From: Hymenochaete sp. R1
Taxonomy: Eukaryota > Basidiomycota > Agaricomycetes > Hymenochaetales > Hymenochaetaceae
Assembly (NCBI GenBank): GCA_019400425.1
Contig: JAFREE010000103.1
Location: 23,634 to 87,633 of the forward strand
Length of the DNA: 64,000 bases
Reading direction: 5' to 3'
The notes beneath the pieces are model-generated. The model had not been told where the DNA came from. It was given only the letters and a program-made list of their open reading frames with translations, and did no database searches. This document shows positions 48,937 through 59,812 of the stretch, in pieces. Both the position numbers and the translations under genes were made by a program. The first letter of the stretch is position 1. Each line of letters opens with the position of its first letter.

Positions 48937-50342
48937 AAGGGCTGAGTCTGAAGTTCGCGCGAGAAGAAAACACTGTATTTTTGTTCGCTAGCTTGCACCT
49001 TGTGAGGACGTTGCTTTGTATAAGGATTCTAATCTTTCGTGACCGATATTCTTTCATGCTCTGATAAAAATATGGTATCTCTTTCTCAATTGTCGCTTAT
49101 TTATTGGTTTGTCTGTCTGTAGGTACTGTGCCTATGCTATTATCTTTGTTCTTATCTCAAGTAAGATCTGAATTGATTTGTTTGATTCCTCTATTGTGGT
49201 CTTATGATGCTTCTACATACATGAGTCAGCATGTGCTTATTTTTGCTTCTGTTCTACTCTGTACCATTTTAAGGCCTTTTTTGTTCTGTTTATATAGTGC
49301 TTCATTGCACTTGGTAAAAATGTGCTACTCTTTTAGGCATATAGTCCTACAGCTATGAGATAAGGTAAGTGTCAGAAATCCTTTCTTTTCTTTATTGGTT
49401 GAGAGTAAAATCAACTATGAGAATGTAATAGTTGTCAGACTTAGTCTGTGGGTGTTAGTAAGAATTGTTGAGTAAACAATGAATAAGCAATAGGAATTGC
49501 TAAGTAAGAGATAATGTGAAAAGGCATTCACATATGTTACAAACACTATGTGCATTGGTAAAAGTTGGGTGAGGATACAACTAAGATCTTAGACAATCAC
49601 ACTAAGCTCAAAGACTCTGGCATACTGCAAGAGAACTTTACAAGGGATCAAGCATAAGGAGTTCACTTGTAAGATGTGAGCAATATAAGTGGAAGGATGA
49701 AATTATATAGCAAGAGTCATGTGAGAATGAGTAAAAGAGGGTTATGTGAGTTGTGCATTTATGAAAGGAATATTAGATGTAAATGGAAGAAAAAGAGGGA
49801 TTCCTGACAGTTTGCTCACCTAGTAAATCTCTATGTCACAGATGATCAATACACTTTCTAAAAATGGGGTGAGTAAAACTTTACTGTACTGTATCTCCTG
49901 TATTTACAGTGGTTGAGTTCTCTCTGAAGTGTGAGAAGTTGCGCCTTGGCTACTTTTTTTTTCTTTTTTACGTGACTCTATTGCAAAGGTTTTTAGGAAG
50001 CACTGTAGTATTCTATAACACAGAGTCCTAGAAATACCAGAAACAATCTATGAGGATTAAGAGACATCTGAATAAGTTGGCTGAGTGAAAGTAACTGTCA
50101 GGAATTAGTATAAAAGTATTGAAGTATATGCTCTTAGCACTCATAAACTCTTTTGAGTTTTAACTATATTTAATTTTCTTCTCTGAGTTTGTTTATAAGT
50201 TTCACTTTATATCTCATTTAATACTCATTTTTATGTCACATGTACAATGGCACATCAAAAGTTTTCAAACACATGTTTCTCATGTATTCCATGTCTCACT
50301 TAAAATACATATATCTGAGATAAAAATTAATAAATTAATATT
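48937..50342. other. AT-rich repeat region, start of transposon compartment
   Basis: Base composition shifts sharply to AT within a few hundred bases of the last gene. No open frame is credible. A sequence opening TGTCAGACTTAGTCTG at 49433 matches the first 16 bases of the LTR at 57316 with one C-to-T change, so a diverged LTR copy may start here; its end is unclear (a TGACA lies at 49805-49809). Confidence 0.45.
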
Positions 50343-50960
50343 CTAATACTTGGTGCTTCCTTTTTTGGCTTTGAGTACTGCTGTAACATGATTAGGCATA
50401 CTGTCAATAAGTGAATTAATAATAGAAATGTCAATCTTTTCCTACTTCTTCAAAAATGCCCTCTTCAACTATTCCACATTTCCTGACTGAATTTGCCTCT
50501 GGCTGACAGCTCTTTTTAGTAGGTACCAAATATGCTTGATGGAGTTCATATCTGGTGACTGAGCTAGGTGGTCAAATATATTCATAAAATGCTGAGAACA
50601 AAAAATTTTGGTCTTATTATACCTGTGAACAGGTGCCTCATCTTCTATCACCTTTACTCATCCCTTTTCTATACTCAACTCTCCATAAAGGTCTCGGAGG
50701 GTTCCTGCAAGGATTTTGTTGGTATATTCTTCCCCATCACACTTATCATGTTCCATGAAAATGAGTGGAGACTTCCTTCCATATGAAATAGTGTCCCAAA
50801 CTATAACAGACTTCCTCCCTGACTTGAAAGTAGGTATCAAACACTCCTTTTTGAACTTTTTATCAGGCCTCCTCTAAACCATAGCATAAGCGGAGTCTTT
50901 TCAGAGCTCAACACTGGCCTCATCAGTCTAAATTACTGAGCAAAAATTGTCCAAAGTGAG
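50343..50960 (-). pseudogene. decayed Tc1/mariner (DDE) transposase
   Basis: One minus-strand reading frame carries Tc1-type transposase blocks in the right order: TDEAS (first catalytic Asp), SVIVWDTISYGRKSPLIF, VIEDEAPVH (second Asp), SPDMNSIKHIWYLLK (third acidic residue) and the C-terminal PNHVTAVLKAKKGSTKY. The frame is broken by at least six stop codons, for example after LSIEKG and after SGNVE. MNSIKH for the usual MNPIEH shows C/G transitions. The N-terminal DNA-binding part and the inverted repeats were not found. It cannot encode an active enzyme. Confidence 0.82.
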
Positions 50961-51407
50961 GGTAGAATTTGCCTGTGCCTAAGTGTAGTATCTTTGAATG
51001 TGCTCTTTGCTTAGGAATGGTTTCTTGACTGCATGATGTGTATAGTACCCCAAACATCAGGAAAAACCTAGATCGTTTAAAGTAGTTTAAATTTGTTAGA
51101 TTAGACTAAACTTGTGATAATCAACTAGAATCTCACCTCATGCTGATTAGCCTAGAGTGTGTCGCAGACTCAGAAAATAAATGAAAATTAGCAAAGATTA
51201 GTGAATGTTATCAAAGATAATATTGAATGTTGTACTCAAATAGTCACCGTCATTTGATGGTACGCAGATTATGAGACAGGCTTAACAATCTTGAATTCTG
51301 TTCTATCCAAAAAAATTGATAGTTAATGCATTGGGAACTATGTTCTAGCATTCAATAACAAACCAGTACATTGAAATAAAAGACAAATTATACTTTATAT
51401 CAATGCT
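50961..51407. other. AT-rich sequence, no gene
   Basis: Probably holds the lost N-terminal half of the Tc1-like element and flanking repeat sequence. Nothing else is recognised. Confidence 0.35.
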
Positions 51408-52743
51408 CTATTCACTTCCATACCCACTGTCCTGATACATTGTCTGTTCCTGATAATTAAATTGCGGCACATCCCACTGGTAGTTGGGATCATCGCCAGC
51501 TCCCCTGATTGGCTTACCAGTTCCTAGTCCTGCTTCAGAATGGTCAGCACCATCCTTTGAAGCTCTCCCCTCCTCTTTGTAATTCCAGTTATTCCAGTCT
51601 TCCAATTCATCGGAGGGCTTGCTGCGGCTTGAACCCACCTGGAGGGTCCCTTTGACTATTTGAGTCATTGTCTTGCTGTACTTGTCCCTGTTATTGTCCT
51701 TTAATGCCTGAAGAGTCGACACGAGGTCGTTGTAGCCCTTGGTCAGCTTCCCGGGGTCAATCTTTCCACTGAAATCCCATCTGTACGACTCAACAGCTTG
51801 TTTGACCTACAGATACAACATGATTAACATATATAGAAGACTCTAAATCACTCTTATACTCAGAGTAGCATAAGCTACTAATTTGATAGGCATCTCAATG
51901 TTGTCCGGCAGCCCCACAATGTTTGATTGGAATAAGTTGGGCTCCTGTTTGAACAACAAAGCTTGCCTAGTTGTAGAATGGAAGATGTAGTGATAAAGAG
52001 TATGAAGGATAGGTGGGGACTGAAAGCACTCTAACACCCTCCCAGGAGGCTTTGAGGCAAATTTGTAAGAATCATGCTAGAATAATACACAATGAGATAC
52101 GAACGTGTCTCCGCTTTGGTTTGGTATACATATACCTTCGACAGTTGAGCAGAAAATCGGCCTCTTTGTTCAGTCTCTCGCGGTTCTCTAAGGTTTTAGG
52201 CATGAGGTCAAAGAGTGTCACCGTATGCTCCTTTGCCACCCTTCAAAACTTGCATGCCTTATGGCTCAACCTCATTGATATCTGGGCGACTGAGCATAAC
52301 TGTATGCAGTAGGCTAAAGAAGTTGCTCACCGCAGATGCTAGGCAGTCAAGGTATCTTCTGTCCCGCTTCAGCCGTGCTATGACACCCTTGTACCCTCCT
52401 TCCTATTCAATTTTCTGAGTGATGTGGACCACAATATTGATCCTACACTCTGGATTGCTTTTTTTGCCTTTTGGAGTCTGTGACAGGGTGATGGGGTTTT
52501 TAGCACGGACAGAAAGGTTAGTCATGTTGTCAGATTAAGTTCAAGAAGACTGCTTTGCAGAAGGGACACAGGTTCAGATGTAAAGTGAATAGAAAAGGAA
52601 GTCAGTACCCAAGAATGAGGCAGCTTTTCCAGTCTGTTGATGACTACTGCGAGGTGAAAAATGCTGTATAGTACCAAAACATCTTGTTCATAAGCTGCTG
52701 AGTCAATGGCGTGCCTCTTAGGATCCAGGGTCGTAGCGTCCAT
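51408..52743 (-). pseudogene. broken gene of unknown family
   Basis: Several minus-strand open pieces have normal codon use and likely intron borders, but I do not recognise the family for certain. From 5' to 3' they read MDATTLDPKRHAIDSAAYEQ, NLSVRAKNPITLSQTPK, GVIARLKRDRRYLDCLAS, KTLENRERLNKEADFLLN, LLFKQEPNLFQSN with PIKLVAYATLS, then WDFSGKIDPGKLTKGY and a C-terminal part ending QDSGYGSE. An in-frame TAG at 52403-52405, between KIE and EGGYKG, looks like a CAG-to-TAG change. The pattern of a LLFKQEPNLF block followed by a short conserved helix region is like large uncharacterised agaricomycete families. Confidence 0.5.
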
Positions 52744-53685
52744 TTCTGCAACCTGCCTTTTGCATGCTAGCTACAGTCGAGAACTCGTACCAATTCTTGG
52801 AAAGTGCACTTTCTGATGGTAATCCTTTCCTTACATGTACATGCTTGGTGAGTGGATACTAGTACATGAGAGTAAGAGAACAAGAACTGTGACTGCTCTT
52901 CTTTGCGCAGTCTCTTTCACATAGGTCTTTGGTCCACAACTGCTCACATGATTGCGTTTTGCAACAATGTCAAAGATCATCAATTTCAAATTAATCTCAT
53001 TGCAGCTGACTTAAATTGCATATTACTAGTATAAACTACTACATATGGCGAAACAGTCTTTTGTTTATTTCATATGCATGAAAAAAGGGCATCCTCCAAC
53101 ACTATGCAAGTGCACACAAAATCAGACAGGGGTTGTAGAAGCTGGAGGGACATTTGTGTTTGTGTTTGCATTCAATCCTGCCCCTTACTCTGTCCCCACA
53201 CCAACTACAATTGAAAGGCACAATGAGTATGATTGATTTCATACAGTGATCCATAGCCCGAATGTGCGTGTACACAAACATAAACATATGAGTTTGACTT
53301 TGCTTGGGACTGTGGACTTGCTAATGATTAATTTGTGTGACTGCAACTGACCACCTGCGAAGTGCCTGTCTGAGGAAACCCCGCCGTGAACTTCGTCCAA
53401 TACATCCGTGACCACACCTACCTTATGGTCCCCACCTGCTCCTGCATTCGTATTGTGTCTTCTTTGTTGCTGCTGCGCAATCTCCCCTTCTTGTTCTTGT
53501 TCTTGTTCCCGCTCCTCATCCAAATCGGGCGCATTGTTATACCTATTCAAACAACTTTCCCAGAGCAACTGTGTAGCATTTTCTCAGTGTAGGACTCACA
53601 TTCATCATTGCTCTCGAACTTGGTGACCCACTCGCCGAAGGAGAGCTCTTTGGACTCAACACCCTACTTGGCGGCAACCCCATCC
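52744..53685. other. spacer without recognised gene
   Basis: Short open stretches on both strands (for example 53045-53236 and 53239-53568) show no family motif. An acidic Glu/Gln-rich minus-strand stretch near 53480-53520 comes from a low-complexity repeat. Confidence 0.3.
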
Positions 53686-55150
53686 CTAAACTTGAAGTAG
53701 AGATAAATTCCTGATGCTGCGGCAAGCCTGGTGTGCTTGGCGCCATGCAGAACTAGCAAACATAGTACTGCTCGTTGCCGACGGCAGCTCTGCAATGGAG
53801 AGTGGACGTTGACATCTAGAGTCGTTGAGCAAGGACGGGGGTGAATTAGTCAGGGAGAGGATATCCTGTTTGGTTGGGATAACGCCAGGAGGCGGGGAAT
53901 AGTCACCTCTGGGGTAAGGAAGGCGGGTGCAGCCTGAGCCAGTGGATATGATGGAGGAGGAGCGTTTGGCACCGCTGGCACCTGTATGGGACATGGACTC
54001 TTTAGGGCGCCGTTGTGGTATTTGGGATTGACTTGGTATTACTGGAGCCTGAGTAGGGACAGGCTGTTGACGAGACGCGTTGAATGTTGCTGCTAGAAGA
54101 GTGGGTAATATATGAGGCGCAATTGATGTGGGTGTAGGAGGAACGGCTGGCGATGACTGCGACATGACGGGACCAGCGCTACACGCAGGACCTGAAGAGA
54201 GGTTTAATGGCACCGTCATGAGCTTTGCCATCTCTCTCCCGAGCTCCCCAACCCAACCCTGTAGTTTGATAAGCTCTTCTCGAATCTTAGCAACGTTGTT
54301 GTCCGCCTTGTCTTCTTGGGAATGGAAGCTTAACTTCTCACTCAAACTCTGCTCCGGGTCCTTCACCTGCGCTTGACCCTCGGGCTTCTCCTTTTCTTCT
54401 TCCTCCTTCTCTTTTTCCTTGTCCACAAGCCACCGGTCGACATCGCCCATGCGCGACTGTCCACCATTCAAGCTTCTCAAAGCGCTGTGCGATTGTGAGG
54501 AGGGTATCGGGGACATCGAGGACATCCTGACCGTTGAATTGCGCATATAAGAATGGTCCATCACGGCTCAAGTCCACCGAACGGCCTGGAGAAGGGGTCA
54601 TATAGCCATTATCTTTGCGGGGACAGGGTGGAGTGACAGGTTCGGGCAAGGCTGTCTCCGCAAGGTGAAGGAAAGCTGGGTCGCTGTATTTCCTTGAGGG
54701 TGTTGCAGGCCATTCCCGAGACTCTCTTCCTTGATCACGTTCTTTCTCTTGGTCCTTCTCTTTCCCTTTAACTTTCATCTTTTCTTTTCCTTTGCTTTTG
54801 TATCCTGTATAATCTGCTGCGCAGGCATCAACGGCTCCTTCTCCTTTGTTGGCGTGAGCTTGTTCCTAAACGTCGCGAACCAACCGTCTTTGTCCTTCTG
54901 CAAAGCCGTAGGAAAGGATGTAGCGGGCATGTCTTGCACTTGGGGTGGGAGTGTCCTGGGATTACCTGCTGCAACCCTATCATCGAACATTGCCATTACC
55001 CTTGCATCGAGCAACTTCCTCTTTTCCGCCACCTGCCTCATGATCATCTCTGCTTCCCACCTGCTATGTTCCTACTCCCTCTTGGCCTCAGCTTTGAGCG
55101 CGGCCTCTGTAGGTAGATTGCGCGAGCTGTGATTGTTGTTGTTATTGATG
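53686..55150 (-). pseudogene. frameshifted, Lys/Glu-rich gene of unknown family
   Basis: Three minus-strand frames continue each other and look like one broken coding region of about 480 codons. The first part (54775-55130) has ALKAEAKRE and AEMIMRQVAEKRKLLDARV, with an in-frame TAG at 55072-55074 where Gln is expected. A frame change in an A-rich run near 54775-54790 leads to ESREWPATPSRKYSDPAFLHL and GQDVLDVPDTLLTIAQRFEKL. A second change near 54470 leads to MGDVDRWLVDKEKEKEEEE, AKIREELIKLQGWVGELG and a Ser/Pro-rich tail to 53686. Two low-complexity runs lie at or near the shifts. No domain is recognised, so function is unknown. Confidence 0.5.
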
Positions 55151-57315
55151 AACTGACCGACACGTTGAGCGAAGTTGGATGCAAACTTGGTTATAGATGG
55201 GCTCGGAGAATGGGAGTGGCAACTCCAAGCACGGTCCGGAGCACCTTAATCTTCATCGTCTTGCAAATCAGAACTGTCCTCGATGCCAGAGTTGTCGTCG
55301 TTGTCGGCCATGTAGCTGTTACGGAGAGGTGAATGCAGCCTGTGGTTCTTGCGCTTTACGACAAAGTTTACGTGCACGGGCTCGGGCTGATCAAAGCACA
55401 GATTAGTTGGCAGTAATTTGAATTGATCGAGTCGCCGTTTGTCAAATATAGGACAGGAATGGGTTACTAAAGAAGAAGAATACGTACTATATTGATGGGT
55501 GCAGGTGGAGGAGGGACACGGACTGGTCCTTTTTTCCTCTCTTCCTTGTCGCCTGGCTGGGGGTCTAAGATTGCTTGCTGAGGAACTGTGGGAGTAGACG
55601 GAGGTCATGGGGCTTTGGAGGTTGTTATATCCTTGAAGAAAGGAAAGAAAAACGCATCACATGCACAGAGAGGTGGATTGAAGGAGCATACAAGAGCTCC
55701 GGATGACAACAAGGGCTTGAGAACAACGGTGAGTTTCAATAGTTCAAGTTGAATGCAACAACACGGCTCACTCATCTTTCACCCTTCTTCAAACGTATGC
55801 TTAGCCTCAGATGCTAAAAATGAAAATAAACTTATACATTGGGTGAAGTTGGATGCGAAAGTGCGTTGGAGCTTTCTTCTGCAGCATAGCCACCTGCTGT
55901 TCACCAACCCGCTCACGGGTTGGTGAACAGTCCCTTTATGGAAATGGATTGTCGCATATGGTCCAAGGCACGGACATCTACACAGCAGCAAAGTGTAAGT
56001 CAAGAATGAAATCAGGCAAGTGTTCGTTTCTGATATACATACCATAGAGAGTCACAGCTTGTTGCTTGAGTATGCAGACTGTCATTGCATCTCAGAAAAG
56101 AGAACATGGAAGGAAGAAATGAACATACAAATGAACCTCGGCAATTATCTCCCAATTTGGCATCACGCAAACAAGTGCATTCATGACATGTCGACACACT
56201 ACTTTGCAACTTGAATGAGAACCATACACCATTTTGGATTTTTTTGGATTATGCTATACTAGTGGGTGATATACATTTTTCCTCTGACAATTATTAGTCT
56301 GTTACACAGCATCTCACAGAATCAGTTTTATAGTTCTGTCAACCATAAATCTTTCGATCCTTTCGTCTCATCCACCTTTGTCTCACAAAAAATTAGTCTG
56401 CACCTTTTTCGGTACTTAACTCTCGCATTAATCTCAAAGATTGTCATTCCACTAATGCATCATCCTCATTTGGCTAACCAGGTAACACATTGTCACATGT
56501 CATAATTGCTTATCATTAATGTCCAATGAACTAGGTTTTTCCTGATGAACAATTGTGCAAAGTGCACTGGATGACTGTAGGCTGTACTGGTGACTCCGAA
56601 GAGTTATTGAGATCAGAGGTAATAGTTGCCAGTATTTGGTGTCTCCTAGTTTAAACAATGCAGCTGAGGTAATGAAGCAAGTGGTCATTGATTTAAGATG
56701 GATGGTCAGTGCAAATGGCATCTTCATAATGGCCTCTTTCATTATGGTGTTCCCAGATATTGTAAATAATCCCTCAAGTGACATTAAATATAAAAGTAGT
56801 ATATGTAATAGGGATGTTGTTTTCCAGTAGGCTGGTTATGGTTAGACATTCAGCGAGAGTAGTGTTTCACTATCCCAAAGATTTGAGCATAATTGAGATG
56901 ATGGTTGAAGAGAAAGAGCAAAAAAAGTGGTCACAGTATGATATGAGTGTTTAAAAACTTTCAATATGTCACAGTACACTACTATCTTATAGAGCTCAGT
57001 ACTGTGCATATGTCTATACAACTCACTTACTTTATTTAGTTATTATTGTACACTAAATATGTCTATGGAGCATCACAGACTTGCTTTAAGTGCTCCTTAT
57101 CTTTTGCACTTAACACAAGGCCTTCAGTACTTCATAGGTTGTGAATAGCAAGTTTGCTGTTCTATTTTACTTTATAGAGCTCAACAAATTATGAGCCTTG
57201 CACTCTAATTTGTACTATTACCTTGTTTACATATTGAAGGTCTCAAGAGTTTGTTGGCAAAGGTTCAGAATAAGTTTTTACTCTGCTGTATTATTATCTC
57301 TCTATCTAATTGTAT
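55151..57315. other. AT-rich region with a perfect hairpin
   Basis: Upstream of the broken gene, a minus-strand stretch at 55246-55608 (with PEPVHVNFVVKRKNHR) may be its 5' part. From 55640 on the sequence is AT-rich with no credible gene. A 34-base hairpin lies at 55897-55930. A 13-base motif ATTATGAGCCTTG at 57188-57200 recurs twice further on. Confidence 0.4.
55897..55930. repeat. perfect 15-bp inverted repeat with 4-base loop
   Basis: The left arm CTGTTCACCAACCCG and the right arm CGGGTTGGTGAACAG are exact reverse complements around the loop CTCA. It stands alone in AT-rich sequence without a following T run, so it is not an obvious terminator. It may be a terminal part of a small mobile element. 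Confidence 0.75.
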
Positions 57316-57759
57316 TGTCAGACTCAGTCTGGAGGTCTGGGAGATGCCCACTGGCAATGGTGAAGTTTGCGCATGAAGTGGAGCGGAGGTAACAAGCTGG
57401 AGTGTATACCAGCGAGTTTAGAGGGTTAATAGGTGTAAACAAATCTATATTTAAGCTGAAGTAAAAGGATACATAGAGGAAAGGTTTATATATGACTGGG
57501 AAAACATTACATAAATATATTATATGAAAATGGGAAAGCAGAGGAACAAAATCTGAACATTTGGAGGTCTGGAGGAGTGGAGCAGAGGTAATGAAAAAGG
57601 AAATCCAGAGGTAGCAAGGTTACAAGAGATAAGGTCTTGGGGAGATATGATATTAGAGAGCAGAGGAATCTTAGTGAACTGGGGTAATGAAGCAGAGATG
57701 AATGGTCTGGAGGTCCAGGTGGGGTGGAGTAGCCATATGGGGCTTAGTTAGTCATGATA
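57316..57759 (+). mobile_element. solo LTR, TGTCA family, plus orientation
   Basis: It begins TGTCAGACTCAGTCTG and ends near CATGATA, apparently TGACA with a C-to-T change. It aligns along nearly its whole length with the reverse complement of 58206-58682, for instance both hold the block GTAAACAAATCTATATT. Its first 80 bases also match the sequence starting at 63925, with most differences CpG to TpG or CpA. No target duplication was found at its ends. Confidence 0.7.
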
Positions 57760-58205
57760 TATGTCTTGTACATATCTCTCTACATATATGCATCTTGCTC
57801 TCCTAGGTTCTCACCTTATTCATTCAACCCCTCATTTTGTGCACTATCCTGTCCTATTAGATTCTCATAGTGTATGTATTTTCATCTCTCTGTAATCATG
57901 AGTTCATCTGAAATCAACTTAAGTTATAACATACTCTCAGAAGATTGTATTCTACACACTCTTATCTGAGTGTATCATTGCACACCATTATATTGCTTGT
58001 TCATGCTACAACTTTATAGACTCTTTGTTCCTATTATTATCTACTTATGCTCTAAGTTACATAGAATTTGGTATAGCTGTTGCTAAGATATTATATGGTT
58101 TTACTTATAGAATTTTAAGCAATTTTTTTGTGCCCTAATGAGCCTAGCTGTAAACTCAACTCATTCCATATAGTCTCTACACTGTTTTTATCTTGTTTAG
58201 CCTCC
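57760..58205. other. spacer between two inverted LTRs
   Basis: AT-rich sequence of 446 bases with no open frame. It would form the loop if the flanking inverted LTRs paired in one RNA. Confidence 0.5.
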
Positions 58206-58682
58206 TGTCATGACTGACCATTTCTCAAACAGGTGCTCCAACTCCTCTAGACCTCTAAACTATTCAGCTCTGCTCCTTTCTCTTAGATCCCCAATGTCTC
58301 TAGGTTTACCTTACACTGAAACTCCATTCTTAGTGACACTGCCACCTTTGGACTTTCTTTTATATCACCTCCGCTCTGCTCCCCACACCTCCGGACTTTC
58401 TTTTCTGTCACATCTGCTCCACTGTCCTGGACCTCTAGACTTTTGGACTTTCTATCTCTGCTTTTTGATACTTATATAATCCCCTTATATAATCACCCCC
58501 AGCCATATATAAATCATTCCCTTATGTATCCTTTCACCTTAGCTTGAATATAGATTTGTTTACATCCCCTTAACCCTCTGAACTTGCTAGTACACACTAT
58601 AGCTCGTTACTTCTGTTCCACTTTACATGCGAACTCTGTCATTGCTGGTGGGCACTTTTAAGACCCATAGACCAAGCCTACA
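58206..58682 (-). mobile_element. solo LTR, TGTCA family, minus orientation, with 5-bp target duplication
   Basis: On the plus strand it starts TGTCATGACTGACC and ends CCTACA. It is flanked on both sides by CCTCC (58201-58205 and 58683-58687), a direct repeat of the size left by LTR-element integration. It is the reverse complement of the LTR at 57316-57759 with scattered transitions. No internal region is joined to it, so it is a solo LTR. Confidence 0.78.
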
Positions 58683-59143
58683 CCTCCCTTGTAAGCCTTC
58701 TCTTACTATGTATTATGTGTAATCTTACAGCCTGCTACTGCACTACATACTCTATGTTTGAGTTGTTATATTTCTAAGACATTGGTGAAGGATGTTCATT
58801 TATTTGTCAGCAATAGAGCTTTTAGAGCTTTGCTTACAAATAAATGGACACTTTTGTTCTTATAGTTCTTACTACTTGTATTTATTACTAGTTCATGTGA
58901 AAATATCTATTTTGACTTTGTACTACTATCTTCCTTAAAAGGTTATGAGCCTTGAGCTCTCCATCACTGTAATCAACCCTACTCAAGTACCTCTTGACAA
59001 TGTCTTTACCAACCCTACTTTAACTCAAAAGACTACTCTCATCATTGCCTCAGTACTAGCAACTATAGGTATTACTACCATAATACTTGAGTGCTACTAC
59101 CTCTTCACTTAACACTTTAATCAAAACCAAACACTCAAATTTA
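58683..59143. other. AT-rich spacer with hairpin and repeated motif
   Basis: No gene. It carries the hairpin at 58793-58850 and a second copy of TTATGAGCCTTG at 58943-58954, followed by sequence that resembles a retrotransposon leader. Confidence 0.4.
58793..58850. repeat. 15-bp near-perfect inverted repeat
   Basis: TGTTCATTTATTTGT at 58793-58807 pairs with ACAAATAAATGGACA at 58836-58850, with a single mismatch. The 28-base loop contains a further short inverted pair (AGCAA/TTGCT). It could be the collapsed ends of a small terminal-inverted-repeat element. Confidence 0.6.
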
Positions 59144-59812
59144 TGTTAGAATTGCAACTTAAATAATTGATAACTAAGTAATCACTTACTTCACAAAGCT
59201 ACTGCCCTTTAGCTTTTGGTAATATCTGTTTGTAAAGTAGAAGAGAGAATCTCACTTGCTATCAGAGCTAAGTTGGATGAGGGTCTTTAGTGGTAAAGAT
59301 GTCAGATGGATTAAACTGCAGTCTAGGATGCCATTTGGGAACTCCTTTTTTACTCTACACAGTGGCTATATTATATTCTCTAGAAGTTTGTAGAACTTTG
59401 CAGAAACAGTTGGTGTTGAGGATATCCATAGTCTTTCTGTCTGAACATACACCACTTTTGATTTAGTCCGAGTGTTTTCCATTTCTGTACATGTTAGCCA
59501 TGCATTCCCATTCTATATCAGACTGTCACTCTTCATAGTCAAACCTCAGCTTTCTACCATGACTGTCGGTTTAAGCTGAGGTGAGATATTCTCTTTACTA
59601 GCTATATCTTTTACTCACATATGTATATAGAAACCTATTCTTTTAGGTAATATTACAAGAGCTTTCTACCATAACTGTTAGTTTGAGCTGAGAAACCTAT
59701 TCTTTTAGATTATGAGCCTTGACTGAGCCTGCCACTCAGTCAAAACCCACCGAAAAGCCAATACAATACCATTTTCCACCTGTCATTGTTCCTTATGGCA
59801 ATCACTTGAAGT
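59144..59812 (+). mobile_element. candidate LTR and leader of the copia-type element
   Basis: A TGTTAGAATTG at 59144 has the usual look of a copia LTR start. The segment ends before ATTATGAGCCTTG at 59709, which would be the primer-binding region, and the gag pseudogene starts at 59813. Inside it, a 33-base segment at 59548-59580 recurs at 59660-59692 with only transitions, and AGAAACCTATTCTTTTAG occurs twice. The LTR end was not proven because no second LTR is visible. Confidence 0.4.

Noticed and set aside
49433..49809. A full third copy of the TGTCA LTR
   Set aside because: Only the first 16 bases match clearly, and no target duplication was found at the TGACA end, so it is mentioned only as a candidate.
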